Source: Lepiota brunneoincarnata (lineage: Eukaryota; Basidiomycota; Agaricomycetes; Agaricales; Agaricaceae). Taken from it: a stretch of DNA of 64,000 bases. The stretch covers positions 372,001-436,000 of the forward strand of contig JAEBUN010000028.1 of the NCBI GenBank assembly GCA_023014365.1, given 5' to 3'. Position 1 is the first letter of the stretch. Every line of letters begins with the position of its first letter. The position numbers were made by a program, and so were the translations under genes. Below the pieces are notes generated by a model. It searched no databases, was not told where the DNA came from, and was given only the letters and a program-made list of their open reading frames with translations. Shown one piece after another: positions 8,543 through 19,904 of this stretch.

Positions 8543-11500
8543 ATGGAAAAGGAGGGTGGTAATAAGGTACAACAGGACAATAAACTGCCATTTGGCATTC
8601 ATGTGATGCTCAGCAATGACATATGGCCCAGCAATGATATCCCACTTGGAGATGATTTGCCACTGGGTGGAGAGCAGTCCCTGGAGAATATCATACCACC
8701 CCCATTTGACAATCAGGGTGGAAATTCCTGGAATGATTGGCATATGCCAGACTACAATGATAGCAATGAGAGAGAAGACATTGATATGAAAGTGGATGAA
8801 ACTGACATGGCAGCATTTCCTCATGATTAATACAATGCCCATTCTGGCCAGACTCATGATGGCAATTCTGAGTCTGTTCCCCAGACTAATGCATTCAATA
8901 ATAAATATGTGTGGGTCATACACACAAATGACATCCACAACATTGCGCTTGTCACCTGTCTGTGCTGGCAAAGGGAAGAAGTTCTTTGCAATTTGATCTT
9001 CTACTGCCTGGTACTGGCAACATTCATGTAACTCCACATCTTGTTTACTGTGGATGATCTTAATGATTTCCACCTTGAAAATTTGGAATGCAAGGCCTCA
9101 GCATATCAATATTTTCAGAAACTCCACTGGCTCACATCTCAGATGGCACTAACAAAGACACCAAATTTATATCAAAAACTTCTGCAAATGGCACAGCTTT
9201 GATGCTGGGTAAAAAAGAAGAAGTGGGCAGGTCATGGTCATGCAAAACCCAAGGTCCCCAGGGAAACAGCAATACAAGGAGAAGAACTTGTGAATTTCTG
9301 TCCAGCATACCCCCAGCCCAGCATTAGCCTTCCTCCAGATTGGAAGGATGATCAAAATAGGTTTGTTATGCCTATTGTGCTTGACCAATGCCCAGTTGAT
9401 TTTAATCACTAGATGGGTGTTCTGCCAGGTCTTGGTGGCCAATAGCAATTTCAAAGCAGATTATGTGCAGCAGGTGAACAGTGGCAGTGGTGTTTGGTTG
9501 TTGGAGGGTTCAGGTATGTTCACAACATGGTCATGATACCAGGAGTTTGTGAAACATCCTATTGAAATGTCAATGGTGTGTTTGCCATGGCCAGGGTCAT
9601 TCTCACTATATTAGAATACAACTTTATTGCTGAATGGATCCAGAAAGCACCATGTGAGAATTGCTTCCATGCCATTGAACTTGCAATAGTAGGATCAAAA
9701 GCTTGCAATATCACCAGCATAGTTGCTGTAGCTGGTATGCACCATGGGTGCTTTGCACCAAATTCAATTGCCAATCTGTTCAAGGGAGAACAGCAAAAGA
9801 ATGTAAACTGTGTCCTGCTTCAATCTCTAGCCACAACCAACCTTGATCCAGTGCAAGGCATAATGTTAATTTATGACATTGCATGCCAATACTCAGTACA
9901 TCTGCAGAGAAGGATTGGTAAATATCTCCCCAATGATCTGGTCCTGGACTGAGCCATTGGGTTGTTTCATGTACATGGGCACTGAGAAGAATGTTTCTTT
10001 TGTTATGCAACCTCCTTCATCCCTGGGAGTAGCATAACCATCAGCAAAATTTTGGAATCTTTATGGTTGTCCCTGAATTGTATTTCACCAACAGTGCATA
10101 TAGCTATGCTAGCAAATTATGCTGAGACACTTGATGATCATGTGACCAATTCAAATCACAAGAAAATGTTGAATATTGGTGCAGCATTGTTTCTAATGTG
10201 ATGTCTGTTAGGGTGAACTTAAATGTTATGGCCATGGCTGTGGCATTATGTGAGTGATATGGCCAAGCAATGGCAATGAGTGGGGAAGTGGGGAATTATT
10301 TTGATTTATTGAGTTGAGGTATTTCCAGCAAATATCAGTGGCAATGGACAGCAGCAATTATGCATGCTGAAGCCTGCTGCCTTATCACTCCTGATGCAAT
10401 GGATATCTTGGGTGCACAGGATGCCTGCAAACCTGAAAACATTGTATGCCAAGACCAACAACTCACCCCAACAGAGGAGTGGATACAGTTATCTATTGAC
10501 ATGGAGGAACACCAGTTTGTATTTCTTCACCAGTAACAGCAAAGTAATGGTTAAAATGTATATTTATAGGGTTGAGCTTTGTTCAGTACTTTAATCCATC
10601 CACAATGGTCCACAGGATGACCTCACAAGCTGATCATGGCAAGCATTGGCTGATGAATTTTCCAAGCTGGATATAAAGCAATGACAGTGCAAAGGCATAC
10701 ATGAAGCAGCTGTTATCACAGATAGTGATGAAGACCAGTGGGAAGCATTTGAGGATTTGGACAATGATGTTGATCTAACTGTGGCATCACCCTTGGACAC
10801 AAATAAGGATTCACCTTTGTCCAATGTAATGCCACTAGAGTGACACCAAATTTGCATGCCATCAATGTTTGAAAATCCAAATACCATCATGTCTGGAATT
10901 AAACTGGAACTGCACAAACAGCAAGCTCTGTGGCATCTCATTGGCCTTTGTAGCACAATTGCCAAAAAGTCCTTTCAATATTCTCATATAATCTGGGTCA
11001 CAGATCAGCCATCAATTCAGACTCATAGTTGTGCTGTTATTGCAACCCTCAACACTCACATTGCATTCCATTGCTGAGCATATTCAAAATGCCAAGCAGC
11101 AATAGTTCACCTCCATGCTGAGCCTTTGGCATTGGCAGAATTCCAACCATTATCTAAATCAGATGTCAAATGCAGCACTGTCCTACTCAATCCAAACCAG
11201 GCTGGATCAACCTCACTTCAACTCTCCTGGATATGGCAATCATGCTTCAGTGGACAACACCCTTCATCTAATGGCCTCATTGAATGTGAGTGCACTCAAT
11301 ATAGCTCATAGTGAATTTTGATCTGTGGAAAGCTATCTTACATACCATCCCAGTTCAATGTGTGCAGAAACAGTGCTGGGAGGAGGAGCTTCTCTTAGTC
11401 CAATATGAAATGCAATGGACAGTCTGATATTTCCATCATCTTCAAGACATTTGGGAGCAAAGAGAAAACCATAATGGTGATGTCTTGGGGCCAGCAGCAA

Positions 11501-11580
11501 TGTGAAGCAGAATGGCCACCAATACTAACTGAGCATTTATGAAGGTCCTAAATATGTCCCCTGATTCTATGCAATGAGTT
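8543..11580 (+). pseudogene. KDZ (Kyakuja-Dileera-Zisupton) transposase, full-length but decayed
   Basis: Despite many stops and frame changes, pieces of a KDZ transposase follow each other in order. VWVIHTNDIHNIALVTC at about 8910 is the CxC-type region, and LENLECKASAYQYFQKLHW is at about 9075. FCPACPQPS is at about 9300. The catalytic part contains GMHHGCFAPNS, LFKGEQQKN and LIYDIACQYS (about 9735-9900), then FHVHGH (about 9965), LESLW (about 10048) and DILGAQDACKP (about 10400). A C-terminus resembling KDZ tails (QLSWIWQS near 11210; WEEELLLVQYEMQWT near 11380) closes it. KDZ elements are cut-and-paste DNA transposons amplified in mushroom fungi. The long minus-strand ORF 8291-9073 is a shadow. 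Confidence 0.75.
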
Positions 11581-12342
11581 ACTCCTTACTATCAATAATC
11601 TTCATCATCACCAATAATAGATAATTATGGTCACATGATGGAACAAAGGTTTTTTTATCAGTGGATGATCTTATCTTTTCTCTGTAACTATACTATGCAA
11701 GAAAGCTCCTTCAGCACTGGCAATGACCAATCTGACCATGTTCTGTCACCTCAAGAGGTGGTATCATACTGTGATTCACATTTGTGGGCAATCCTAAATG
11801 CATTGCAAAATACAACTGATAAAAAAGAGGAGTGGATCACCAAAGGCATCCAAAAGGAACTGGTATGCCCATATTACAATTATTTCACTAACTTGCTCAA
11901 GTTAATCCACCACTTCCTCCTTGCCAGACTCCTTCCCAGGTGCTGGGATGCTGATTATATAACCTTTTTCCAAAGTTGAACTGAAACTTCATAAGTTAAT
12001 GCATCCTGATGACTGGCATGGAATGTAGTGTACATTTGTTTACCAATACTATCCATTGCCTGGCCATCATATTTTGATCAATACCATCAGCCCCCAGATG
12101 GCCATCATACAGCCATCACTATGCCATCAGTGCACTATCACCAATGACCTCAGATGTGTGGGAACTGCACTTGCCACTGCCAAATTGAGAAGGGCATGTG
12201 CTACCACCTGCCAAAATGAGACCTGGTGTTACTGTTGCAATGATAAAATGATAAATCCTCCCACATCTGCAATAGGAAATAATAAACTCTTATCAGAAAA
12301 ATGTAAACCCACATACTTGTGAATGATTAGAAGTCCTACTCA
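11581..12342. other. Stretch between the KDZ and DUF6589 remnants, no gene recognised
   Basis: Two open segments on the plus strand, 11635-11979 (114 codons) and 12056-12322 (88 codons, Cys-rich: CHQCTI, CATTCQNETWCYCC), do not match a family I recognise. They may be remains of a gene accompanying the KDZ transposase. Codon use does not clearly support coding. Confidence 0.25.
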
Positions 12343-12654
12343 ATGACCTCCACAAATCCCTTCCATGTTGTGCTTGCTTTAATGGAGCATAATGCAATCA
12401 CCATACCCCAGTTCATCTCTGAGGCCTTAAAGGAGGGCTATTGTAAAAAGGCCAGAACTTGTTTTCTATCAAAAGAAGGGGTTGAAAATGTCCTAGGAAG
12501 CCTGAATAATCATCATACTGATGATGTTTTCTCATGGGCCTTCAATTTAGTTGTTAAGAAGCTTCAAAAGAAAATCCATGAGTTGTCACAGCAAGGTCAT
12601 GGTCTACATTTCCATGCAACAACTGCAGACATGTCAGATATGTGGCCTTAAGAA
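12343..12654 (+). pseudogene. N-terminal fragment of a DUF6589-family gene
   Basis: The open segment contains KARTCFLSKEGVENVLG, then WAFNLVVKKLQKKIHELSQQ and GHGLHFHATTADMSDM. I recognise this as the region preceding the DUF6589 domain in a large agaricomycete family of unknown function that behaves like a mobile gene. The DUF6589 core itself is absent here but present in the separate pseudogene at 47520-49119. Confidence 0.45.
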
Positions 12655-12860
12655 TTTGCCACATGCGGTACTGCACACTGCCATCACCCTACCACACATT
12701 ACTGCCATGCTACTGTGACATTGCTGCCACCTTGCTGTGACAGAACTGTCACTTTACCACATATTACAGCACATTGCTGCCATCTTACTGTGATACCACT
12801 GTCACTTTACTGCACATTATCACACATTACTGCCACATTACTGTAACATTGCTGTTATTG
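12655..12860. repeat. Low-complexity repeat of CATTACTGC / TACTGTGAC type
   Basis: Variants of a ~10-bp word (CACATTACTG, CATTACTGCC, TACTGTGACA) repeat imperfectly. The same words recur at 43745-43930 and 47240-47370, so this is a dispersed satellite-like sequence. Confidence 0.6.
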
Positions 12861-12874
12861 AGCCTTGAGCATAT

Positions 12875-13510
12875 TCCAATATATGTTGATGGGTATCTTG
12901 GACCATAATCAATTTATTACATGATAACTCTCATAAATCATTTTTATTTCCAAGCTCCAGATATATATTGATGGGTACCTTGAACCATAATTTATTTATT
13001 ACACAATAACTCTCATAAATCATTGTTAATTCTGAACTTTAGGTAATATATGTTGACAGGTACCTTAAACCATAATTAATTTATTACATGATAACTCTCA
13101 TACATGATTTCTACTTCTGAGCTCTAGATATATGCTGACAGGTACCTTAAACTATAATTAATTAATTGCATGATAGCTCTCATATGATTTTTGATTCTAA
13201 ACTTCAGATAATACTGTGGTAGGTTGGTAGGTCAGGTGGGCAACAAGCTCAGACAGTCACATTAGTCACTGTGTTCCCACGAGCAAATACTCAAACTCCA
13301 ATGTTGATACATCATTCTACCGTAATATATATAATAATTGGGCCAGTATAGAGTGAGATAGAAGTGTTTGTCCAAGCTTATCACTCATCTGACCTACCAA
13401 CCAATGACAGTATATGCTGATGTATACCATTATTTATTTATTTGAAAAATAAATCTCATAAGATATTTTTTAATTCCAAACTTTAGGTAATATATTTATA
13501 TGGGTATTTT
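12875..13510. repeat. AT-rich tandem array, unit about 82-85 bp
   Basis: Units carrying GTTGATGGGTACCTT...CATAAT...TTTATTACA...AACTCTCATA start at about 12885, 12967, 13052 and 13134, then 13416 and about 13498. The spacing is 82, 85 and 82 bp. Between the fourth and fifth it is 83 bp once the 197-bp MITE and one TA are subtracted. Confidence 0.8.
13214..13410. mobile_element. MITE-like element of 197 bp with terminal inverted repeats and TA duplication
   Basis: The left end (CTGTGGTAGGTTGGTAGGTCAG) and right end (complement of CTGTCATTGGTTGGTAGGTC) are inverted repeats of about 22 bp with three mismatches. The element is flanked by TA on both sides (13212-13213 and 13411-13412). Removing it and one TA restores the tandem array period. 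There is no coding capacity, so it must be moved by a transposase elsewhere. TA duplication and CTGT ends point to a Tc1/mariner-type partner. Confidence 0.75.
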
Positions 13511-13562
13511 TCATACAATTGATTATTATGGTACATATAAGCAAAATATTACATAAAATAAC

Positions 13563-13645
13563 ACTATGGTGTAACGGTTAGTGTTTCAAGCTCTGTACAA
13601 ACATGTTATTTCCATTTTTGAGGTTGAGGGTTTGAATCCTGCTCA
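13563..13645 (+). other. tRNA-like sequence with RNA polymerase III A and B box motifs (SINE head or tRNA relic)
   Basis: TGGTGTAACGGTTAG at about 13569 fits a tRNA A box / D arm, and GGGTTTGAATCCTG at about 13628 resembles a B box (consensus GGTTCRANTCC) with a C-to-T change. Spacing of about 60 bp fits a tRNA gene or SINE. The acceptor and anticodon stems do not pair properly, so a working tRNA is unlikely. Confidence 0.4.
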
Positions 13646-14214
13646 CATTTCAATACATGCAAGATCAATATTTCATCATTCTCAAACCAATGTCCACTCT
13701 TTCAATATATTTAAGATCTGTATCCCATGTTTTCTGCTACTCTTGGGATATCGTACCATGAGGATATGACTCATAGTTAGAAGTATAAAACACCATTGGT
13801 ACACCAATAAATATTCCAACATTCCCCTTACATAGTTTTACTTCTCCACTGCTCTCTAACTCTACCTTGAGTTCCTACTTCTCATTCCAAACCTCAACTA
13901 TCTGTACCAGACATAAATTTCCCCATGGTTTTTGTAAGGCAGAATTAAACTTGTATGAAGTCATGATACTAAATTATCACAAGGATTCATTAAGCACTGT
14001 GCAAAGTACTTTTTCAAGTCAGAACAAGATGTCCCTCCACTGCTACCTCCCAAATCTCCACAGATGGCCTCCCAACCAATTCCATCCATACAACAGCTTC
14101 ATCCAACCTCACATTTGTTATTTTACTTTAATTTAAAAGCTAACTTACACAAACTTACTTGTTACAGATTCAACTGACATACAAGTTCTTATTCAAGCAC
14201 TTCAATCAGTATTA
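13646..14214. other. 5' flank of the Mutator-like transposase region, no clear gene
   Basis: AT-rich sequence with short open segments such as 13867-14136 (plus strand, 89 codons, Pro/His/Ser rich). This may be decayed upstream exon or leader of the gene that starts at 14215. Nothing further can be supported. Confidence 0.3.
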
Positions 14215-16369
14215 TTGCCTCAGCCAGGATCTATGCCCCCCCATTCACAGGTCAACCATGGCCCCACCCATCCTATTACTATCCCTGGACTTCCTCTACT
14301 CCCTCAATTCTCCCTTGAAACAAAACCTGTGACTCAACCACCTTCACATATTCCTAATCATTTTATCACTCCCTCTATTCCATCAACTTCACATATTATA
14401 TCTGGACCCTTCCCTTCTATGAATTCTTCTCTTCCAGCCAATCCATCCACCACACTTGCCAGCCTTAGACAGTTAGTTCAGCCTCCTCTCCCACAACAGC
14501 CAATGGAAGGATTGAAGGAGACTAGGAAGTCATGGCTATACTTTCCTGTTGGAGCTTTTGAATGGAACTTTACACCTGATGAACTCATTAAAGGCAAGTG
14601 GCCACTGATTCATTGGGCATTCGAGGTCAAGGGTAGTCGTAACCATAACAATGGTTGGGATAAAGCTCCTGAATGGCAAAAAGGGTTCAAGTCAATGCAA
14701 GAATGTCTAGGCATTTTTCAATGCATTGACCCTAATTGCAACATGCTTATACGGCCAAAAACTACCAAAGCCAGCTGCCAAAAACAGTCTGAAGAAGGTT
14801 GCAATTGTGGGAAAGAAGTCTTTTGGATGCAGTGTGATGTTCAGTCCACAGTGTATACTTGGCAAGGGGGAAAGTACTTCATACAGGAGGGTATTCATAA
14901 TCATCCTCATCCTCCTGCTAACATCCATCTGGATGCTGATGAAGAGGCTAAATTTGATCAGATAGTCCTAGACCATCCAAAAATGGGACCATCTGCTTTA
15001 CAATTTGGTATCAGAAGCTTGAATGGACCTGGACAACTGGTCAATGTCATCTCACCTGCACTTCACAACCAAGGACAAGTAACCTATGAACGAAATTGTG
15101 TTATCAAGCAGCATACACCCCCAGACCCTCACCCATTCTTCACTAGCTTGAAGGAATTTGCACAAGAGCACCCAAATTTCATCAAAACTTCACAATTTGG
15201 ACTAGAAAATATCATATGCTTCCAGTCCCCCTTCATGGCTTCTCAGGCTCTCTACCAGAATGATGAATCTGATGAGGATATTGGTGGTGGAATGGTTGCT
15301 GATGCTGCTCATGGATTCTGGGCAGACAGTGGCTGGGCCCTGATGATGTCCTCTATCTATTCCCCAGTCCTTCAAAAATGGATTCCAATTCTGATGTCTT
15401 TCATGGATGGTGGTTCAGCCAAGTACTACAGGCTACATTTCCTCAGCACTTTCCAAACCATCATTGCCCAAGCCACTCTCCACAAAATTCCTGTTCAAGA
15501 TAAAATGTTTGCAATGGTATAGCTTCATCTTCATCAGATCATTTTAGAATCTAATATTTTGCAGGTTATGGACTTCAGTGATGCTCAAAGAGAAGGCTAC
15601 ATTGAAGCCTTTGTTGAAATCTGCTTAGCCAACCAAGATCCCCAGACAGGAGAAGAGCTTAGGCTAGCTGCAGAGAAAATAATCCAAGGCTGTGGCAAGC
15701 ATTATAGATGAGGAGTTACCCAAGTATCAAGAATCAGTGGAGTTGTCCCTATTCACCGAAGGGAGGAGTTTGTTGCTGAAGCACTCAAACTAACCAAAAT
15801 CAAGTCCATGGAGGAGTTCCAGAAGACAGTAGAGTGGTTACTTACAGAGTTCCCTGGTGTTGCAGATTGGTTGTTATGGTGGCTTCAACATGGCAAGATG
15901 ATATTTCCTGTCTTTGTGACAATGGACCTGGAGCTATGGCAGGTTCTACCAACAACTACTAATGCTCAAGAATCCCTACACTTCCAGCTCTATGCTGCAG
16001 CTGGCCGGAACCAACAATTCTTCAAGGGCATCCAATCACTTTACCATTGGGCCATTAGGTTTGAGGATAACTACAAGAGCAAACAAAGTAAGTTCAAACT
16101 TGGTTAATAAGATTAATTGTTGACTTGTTCCAGTGGGGGTACCACTACACTATGGCAAGGCTAACAAGTGGAAGAAGGATCAAGCCAAGCTTGATATACT
16201 TGGGATGTCACCTTCCAAATGTAAATCACGGCACCACAAATCCAAATCACTGAGCAAGAAATTTGTTAACGATGGCTGTGCTCCCAATACAGCAAAAAAG
16301 CTTATACCCAAGAATTCTAGTAGCCCTCAGAAAAAAATCAAGACCATAGCAGCAATCGGAAATGTTTTG

Positions 16370-17290
16370 GGTTCAGCCTGCTATCAGTGGAAAGAAAACT
16401 CCTGTTGGCTGGATACCTCTCTTCAGCTACTCTACATTTCAATTTCTACCACAATTCCTGAATTTGCAGAGGTTATCAGTACCATGGATACCAACTCTCC
16501 AATATTCAAGATCTTCAACCACTTTTTACAACAGTCTCAATCCAATGGAGATTCTTCCTGGCTTTCAAATGAATGGGACTTGTTGCAACACCAACTCTGT
16601 TTACAAAAGATTATTCAGGAAGAGTTTGGTTTCCATTCTCTTTTTATAAGTACCTACTAGCCCATCCTTCAATTCATGCTGACATATATGCAGGGATGGC
16701 TTTGGAAGGGACTTAAGATGGATGCTAGCCAAGGATGTTTCAAGGACTCCATCATTCCCCTTGCATACTTTGCTCCTTTGACTGTGCAATTTCGTGCATG
16801 TGATGGTGATCAGTCTACTCAAGGAAGTCATCTGGAGCTCCATACTGCCCTTCTCTCTCAGACTGATATCCTCATCTCTGCTTGGGACCATGCCCACTTT
16901 GAAGGGAACCTAGTGAACTGGTTCAAACAATTCATGGCAATGGAACAAGAGTCTACAACTACTGGTGCTTCCTGCTGGCAACAATCTCAGGGAACTCTGC
17001 TCTGCACTGGTGAACAGACTGATATTACCCATCTTGTGGTCAGTCTGCCGATTGTCCTTGTAATCAAATTATCACCTGGGCAAAATGGGACTCAACTGGA
17101 CTGGGATATCCCTGACCATCTGGAGCCACTTGGGCCAGGAGATGCAAAGAAGTTCAAGGTTGCCTATGACCTTGTAGGCTTTGGTTTGACAGATCCCATG
17201 CAAAATCATTTCATTACCCACTACAAAGACCACTCTAATCCAGGTGTATACACCTATAATGATTTTGACAATGGTGGCAGAGTTAAACAG
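16370..17290 (+). other. Ubiquitin-specific-protease-like (C19-type) domain within the Mutator-like gene
   Basis: It begins with ACYQWKENSCWLDTSLQLLY, matching the catalytic Cys box of USP-type enzymes. It ends with LTDPMQNHFITHYKD then GVYTYNDFDNGG, matching the His box followed by an aromatic/Asp-Asn segment. About 300 residues lie between, including SQTDILISAWDHAHFEGN. A frame change at about 16650 breaks it. The role in the transposon is unknown; removing ubiquitin or SUMO from host factors is an inference. Confidence 0.5.
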
Positions 17291-17769
17291 GTGTCTAATT
17301 CCTGGTCAACAGCACCACTCACCAGTCTCCACTTTCCTTACAGTTATTCCCATCATGTCATTGTCTATAAACTCCATGGTGGATGACAAGCTCAGGATTG
17401 CTTTTATCGCCAGTGCATTCAGCAATGTTCAAACTTGTTCAATTTTAAATTCTCAACACCCAAGATATCCCCAAAGTCAACTATTTCTTACAATGGACCC
17501 CTGGTACCAATGCAGTCACAGCATCATTCATGGATGAGCAATCCCACATCTACAAAGACTGTTGAATATGTTCATCCTACTCTTGCACATATTCCTCCAA
17601 CTCTACCTATTGAACCACTGGCAACTGCTGGAAGACTTGGTAAAGATATGGACATGGTACCTTTAGAATCACTTTTGGATGCAACTACCACCACTACCCT
17701 CCTATCCTTGCCACCTACCAAATCCTTACTATCAAACCATGGTGGCTGGGATATAGACTCTGAAGTGGA

Positions 17770-17970
17770 AGATCTGTATCCAGTTTGCATCCGATGCATC
17801 TGTGGGGTTCGGGGGAACTATGACTATGTCTATTCCAAAGACCATGGATCTTTGGCTAAGTGCCAAACATGTCACCAACACTCTCATACTCCCTGCCTGC
17901 AACAAGTTGAAAGTCACATGTTATTATCTGTGGGCCTGTTTGAGTGCCATCATTGTACTCTACCTTCAAT
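17770..17970 (+). other. PHD-type zinc finger within the Mutator-like gene
   Basis: The residues RCICG, AKCQTCHQHSHTPCLQQ and FECHHC give the C-x-C ... C-x2-C ... H-x2-C ... C-x2-C ligand order of a PHD finger. Such fingers read histone tails, so the transposase may have used it for targeting. That is an inference from the fold family. Confidence 0.6.
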
Positions 17971-18108
17971 AAATGAAAAACCTGGATCAATACAAACATG
18001 AGTGCTCTCAGCTATCTTTTTGTCTAAGGCTTACTATTTTGTAGGTAACATATTGGAGAAGCTGAGAAGCTAGGACCTGGGTGAAAAAGATTATGGTAAG
18101 CCTGTCAA

Positions 18109-18780
18109 ATGTTAATTGTGACTGAACACCAAAACTTGTATAGACCTGGCCATGGTGTACTTGCACAACTTGGCACATTCTGGTACCCAGTCTGGTTGAT
18201 TGGTATGGTAAATGATGGAGAGCAATGGAGGGTAAAGTGGTGGAGAGGTTGTTTGTTTGAGAATACATCACTCAAACCAGGCATGATCACAGTTGTGCCA
18301 GAGAAGGATTTGGTGACAGCTCTATGGGGACAAGCAAAGGCATGGTGGGCAGTCAGGGTATGCCCTATTTCATTTCTCTTGGAATATTGCTAACATTTCT
18401 TAGCTGGGACAGTGGCAGCTTGCTTGTAATGTGCCTGAATTGTGTGACCAGGTGGTTGAAGATCCAATTTCCATCTCGTATACAAGTGAAATCAACCAGG
18501 CTTTACAGCCATATTTATCTTTGCTCCACCAAATGGTCTTTAACCCAGCTAGTATTCCAAATGATCCTCTATTTCTAGCAAGACAGTATACATATCAGAA
18601 GAAGCTTTCCCCTCAATCAGGTGTTTCTTTCATTGGCTCATTGGATTGTCAGGATGTGGGGATGATTTCAAACTGGATACACTGTGAGGTATGCCACAGT
18701 GATGCTTCACAGCAGCAACGGTGGATTGCTGGCATTGGATTCTCCCATGCTGTGACACTCCTTATTGCCCATTGACTGTG
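18109..18780 (+). other. C-terminal modules of the Mutator-like gene
   Basis: VYRPGHGVLAQ-like sequence (YRPGHGVLAQLG, WYPVWLIGMVNDGEQWRVKWWRG) looks like a small beta-barrel of Tudor/SH3 type. The 46-bp intron 18358-18403 restores the frame from WWAVR to LGQWQLACNVPE. A second Cys/His group (HCEVCHSDASQQQRW) follows. Assignment of the barrel fold is tentative. Confidence 0.4.
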
Positions 18781-19161
18781 TCAGAGGACAGGCATGGGAA
18801 ATGCACCATCAAAGAAGCAGATCAAAGAGATTATGGAGCAAGCATGGACTATCCAGGTTAAAAAGGCATCACGGGTGGGGCAAGACATAGATCAACTCTG
18901 CATCCAAAGCTTGGAAGAGTTAATGTTCGAACAATCATTATGTGCTGGACATGCAGGGAATATGCAATGGGGATTGGATTCAGGGGACCATCAACAGTGG
19001 CGGCATTCAGAGTAATTCCCTACTTAGCCAGAAAACATATGCTGTTACCACTGGAGTTACAAGAATTGATAGATCTGTTGCCAGAGGGACTTAAGGCTCT
19101 GGAGGAGACTACTGAGGATGAGCCTAGTGACAGATGGGAGCCAGAAGAGTTGGGAGGATAG

Positions 19162-19904
19162 AAAAAACCTGATATTGTGGACAGAATTATCTACTTATCA
19201 AAGGAAAACTATCTTAGGGAATGTAAAAGTGTTAAGCTTAAGTGGGGGAGGACTTGTCCAAGTCAGGGAGGTTGCGCAAAAGGCTTTTGAGATGGATGCA
19301 CTCTTGAATAAGGAATTGGAACCTCTTTAAATTGGCTTCAAGCAAGGGGATAGCCTTGATGAAGTCCCAGCTGAGTGAATTGAGGTCACATTTGACCAAC
19401 CAAGTGTCATTACTGTGAGATTCAGACTCATACTCATCACAAGAGTGAGACAAAAGGCTTTGGAGTTCCTGGAGCAGACAAGCTAGCCAGGATAAGTGTT
19501 AGAACTGTTAAGCTTAGCAAATGGAAGTGAGAAAATGCCCACCAGATAAGCCTGCAAAGGTGTGCTCATTGGAAGCAGACTCAGTACAGGCACACTTGGT
19601 AGTATTGGCGTTGGCTTTGGCTAGAAGCTGTTCAGCCCAGGCATAACAGCAGTGTTTAGTGTTCATATTGGGATCTTGACAATAGGGAAGAAAACGGATG
19701 GTGCCTTTAGACAACAAGGACTTTTTGACAGTCTCCTAACAAAGGATGAAGTCAGAATCAGTGGTTAGGGGGAGTAGAGCTGACACACCATATTGGAGGT
19801 AGACAAACAACACTTGTGATAAGGCAAAACTACATGAACCTCTTCAACAATAGCTTGAGAGACCTCCTTGTTGACTATCATATCCTGAAGGTGAGTGATG
19901 ATCT
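19162..19904. other. Stretch between the Mutator-like gene and LINE fragments, nothing recognised
   Basis: Only short open segments are present on either strand. Some may be decayed 3' coding sequence of the transposase gene. The stretch ends at a T run (19908-19922) that is the poly(A) tail of the minus-strand LINE copy. Confidence 0.3.

Larger units (their letters stand above)
14215..19161 (+). pseudogene. Mutator-like transposase fused to a ubiquitin-protease-like domain and PHD finger (decayed)
   Basis: Exon 1 (14215-15516, 434 codons) has a Pro/Ser-rich start. A zinc-finger-like part follows (FQCIDPNCNMLIRP, CNCGKEVFWMQCD, HNHPHPP). It then enters a MULE-type catalytic region with DAAHGFWADSGWALMMSS and FMDGGSAKYYRLHFL. 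A 48-bp intron (15517-15564) joins exon 2 (VMDFSDAQREGYIEAF…, WWLQHGKM, TTTNAQESLHFQLYAAAGR). A 46-bp intron (16088-16133) joins exon 3, with Lys-rich sequence then the protease-like domain. A further intron lies at 18358-18403. In-frame TGA codons at 15709-15711 and 17384-17386 sit where Arg (CGA) is plausible, and frame changes near 16650, 18000 and 18780 show decay. C-terminal segments run to 19161. Domain names are recognition-based. Confidence 0.65.

Noticed and set aside
8291..9073. 260-codon minus-strand ORF
   Set aside because: It is the antisense shadow of the KDZ transposase, whose ordered motifs are on the plus strand. The minus-strand product is hydrophobic with no domain.
13563..13645. 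Functional tRNA gene
   Set aside because: A and B box-like words are present, but the acceptor and T stems do not pair and no anticodon stem is convincing.
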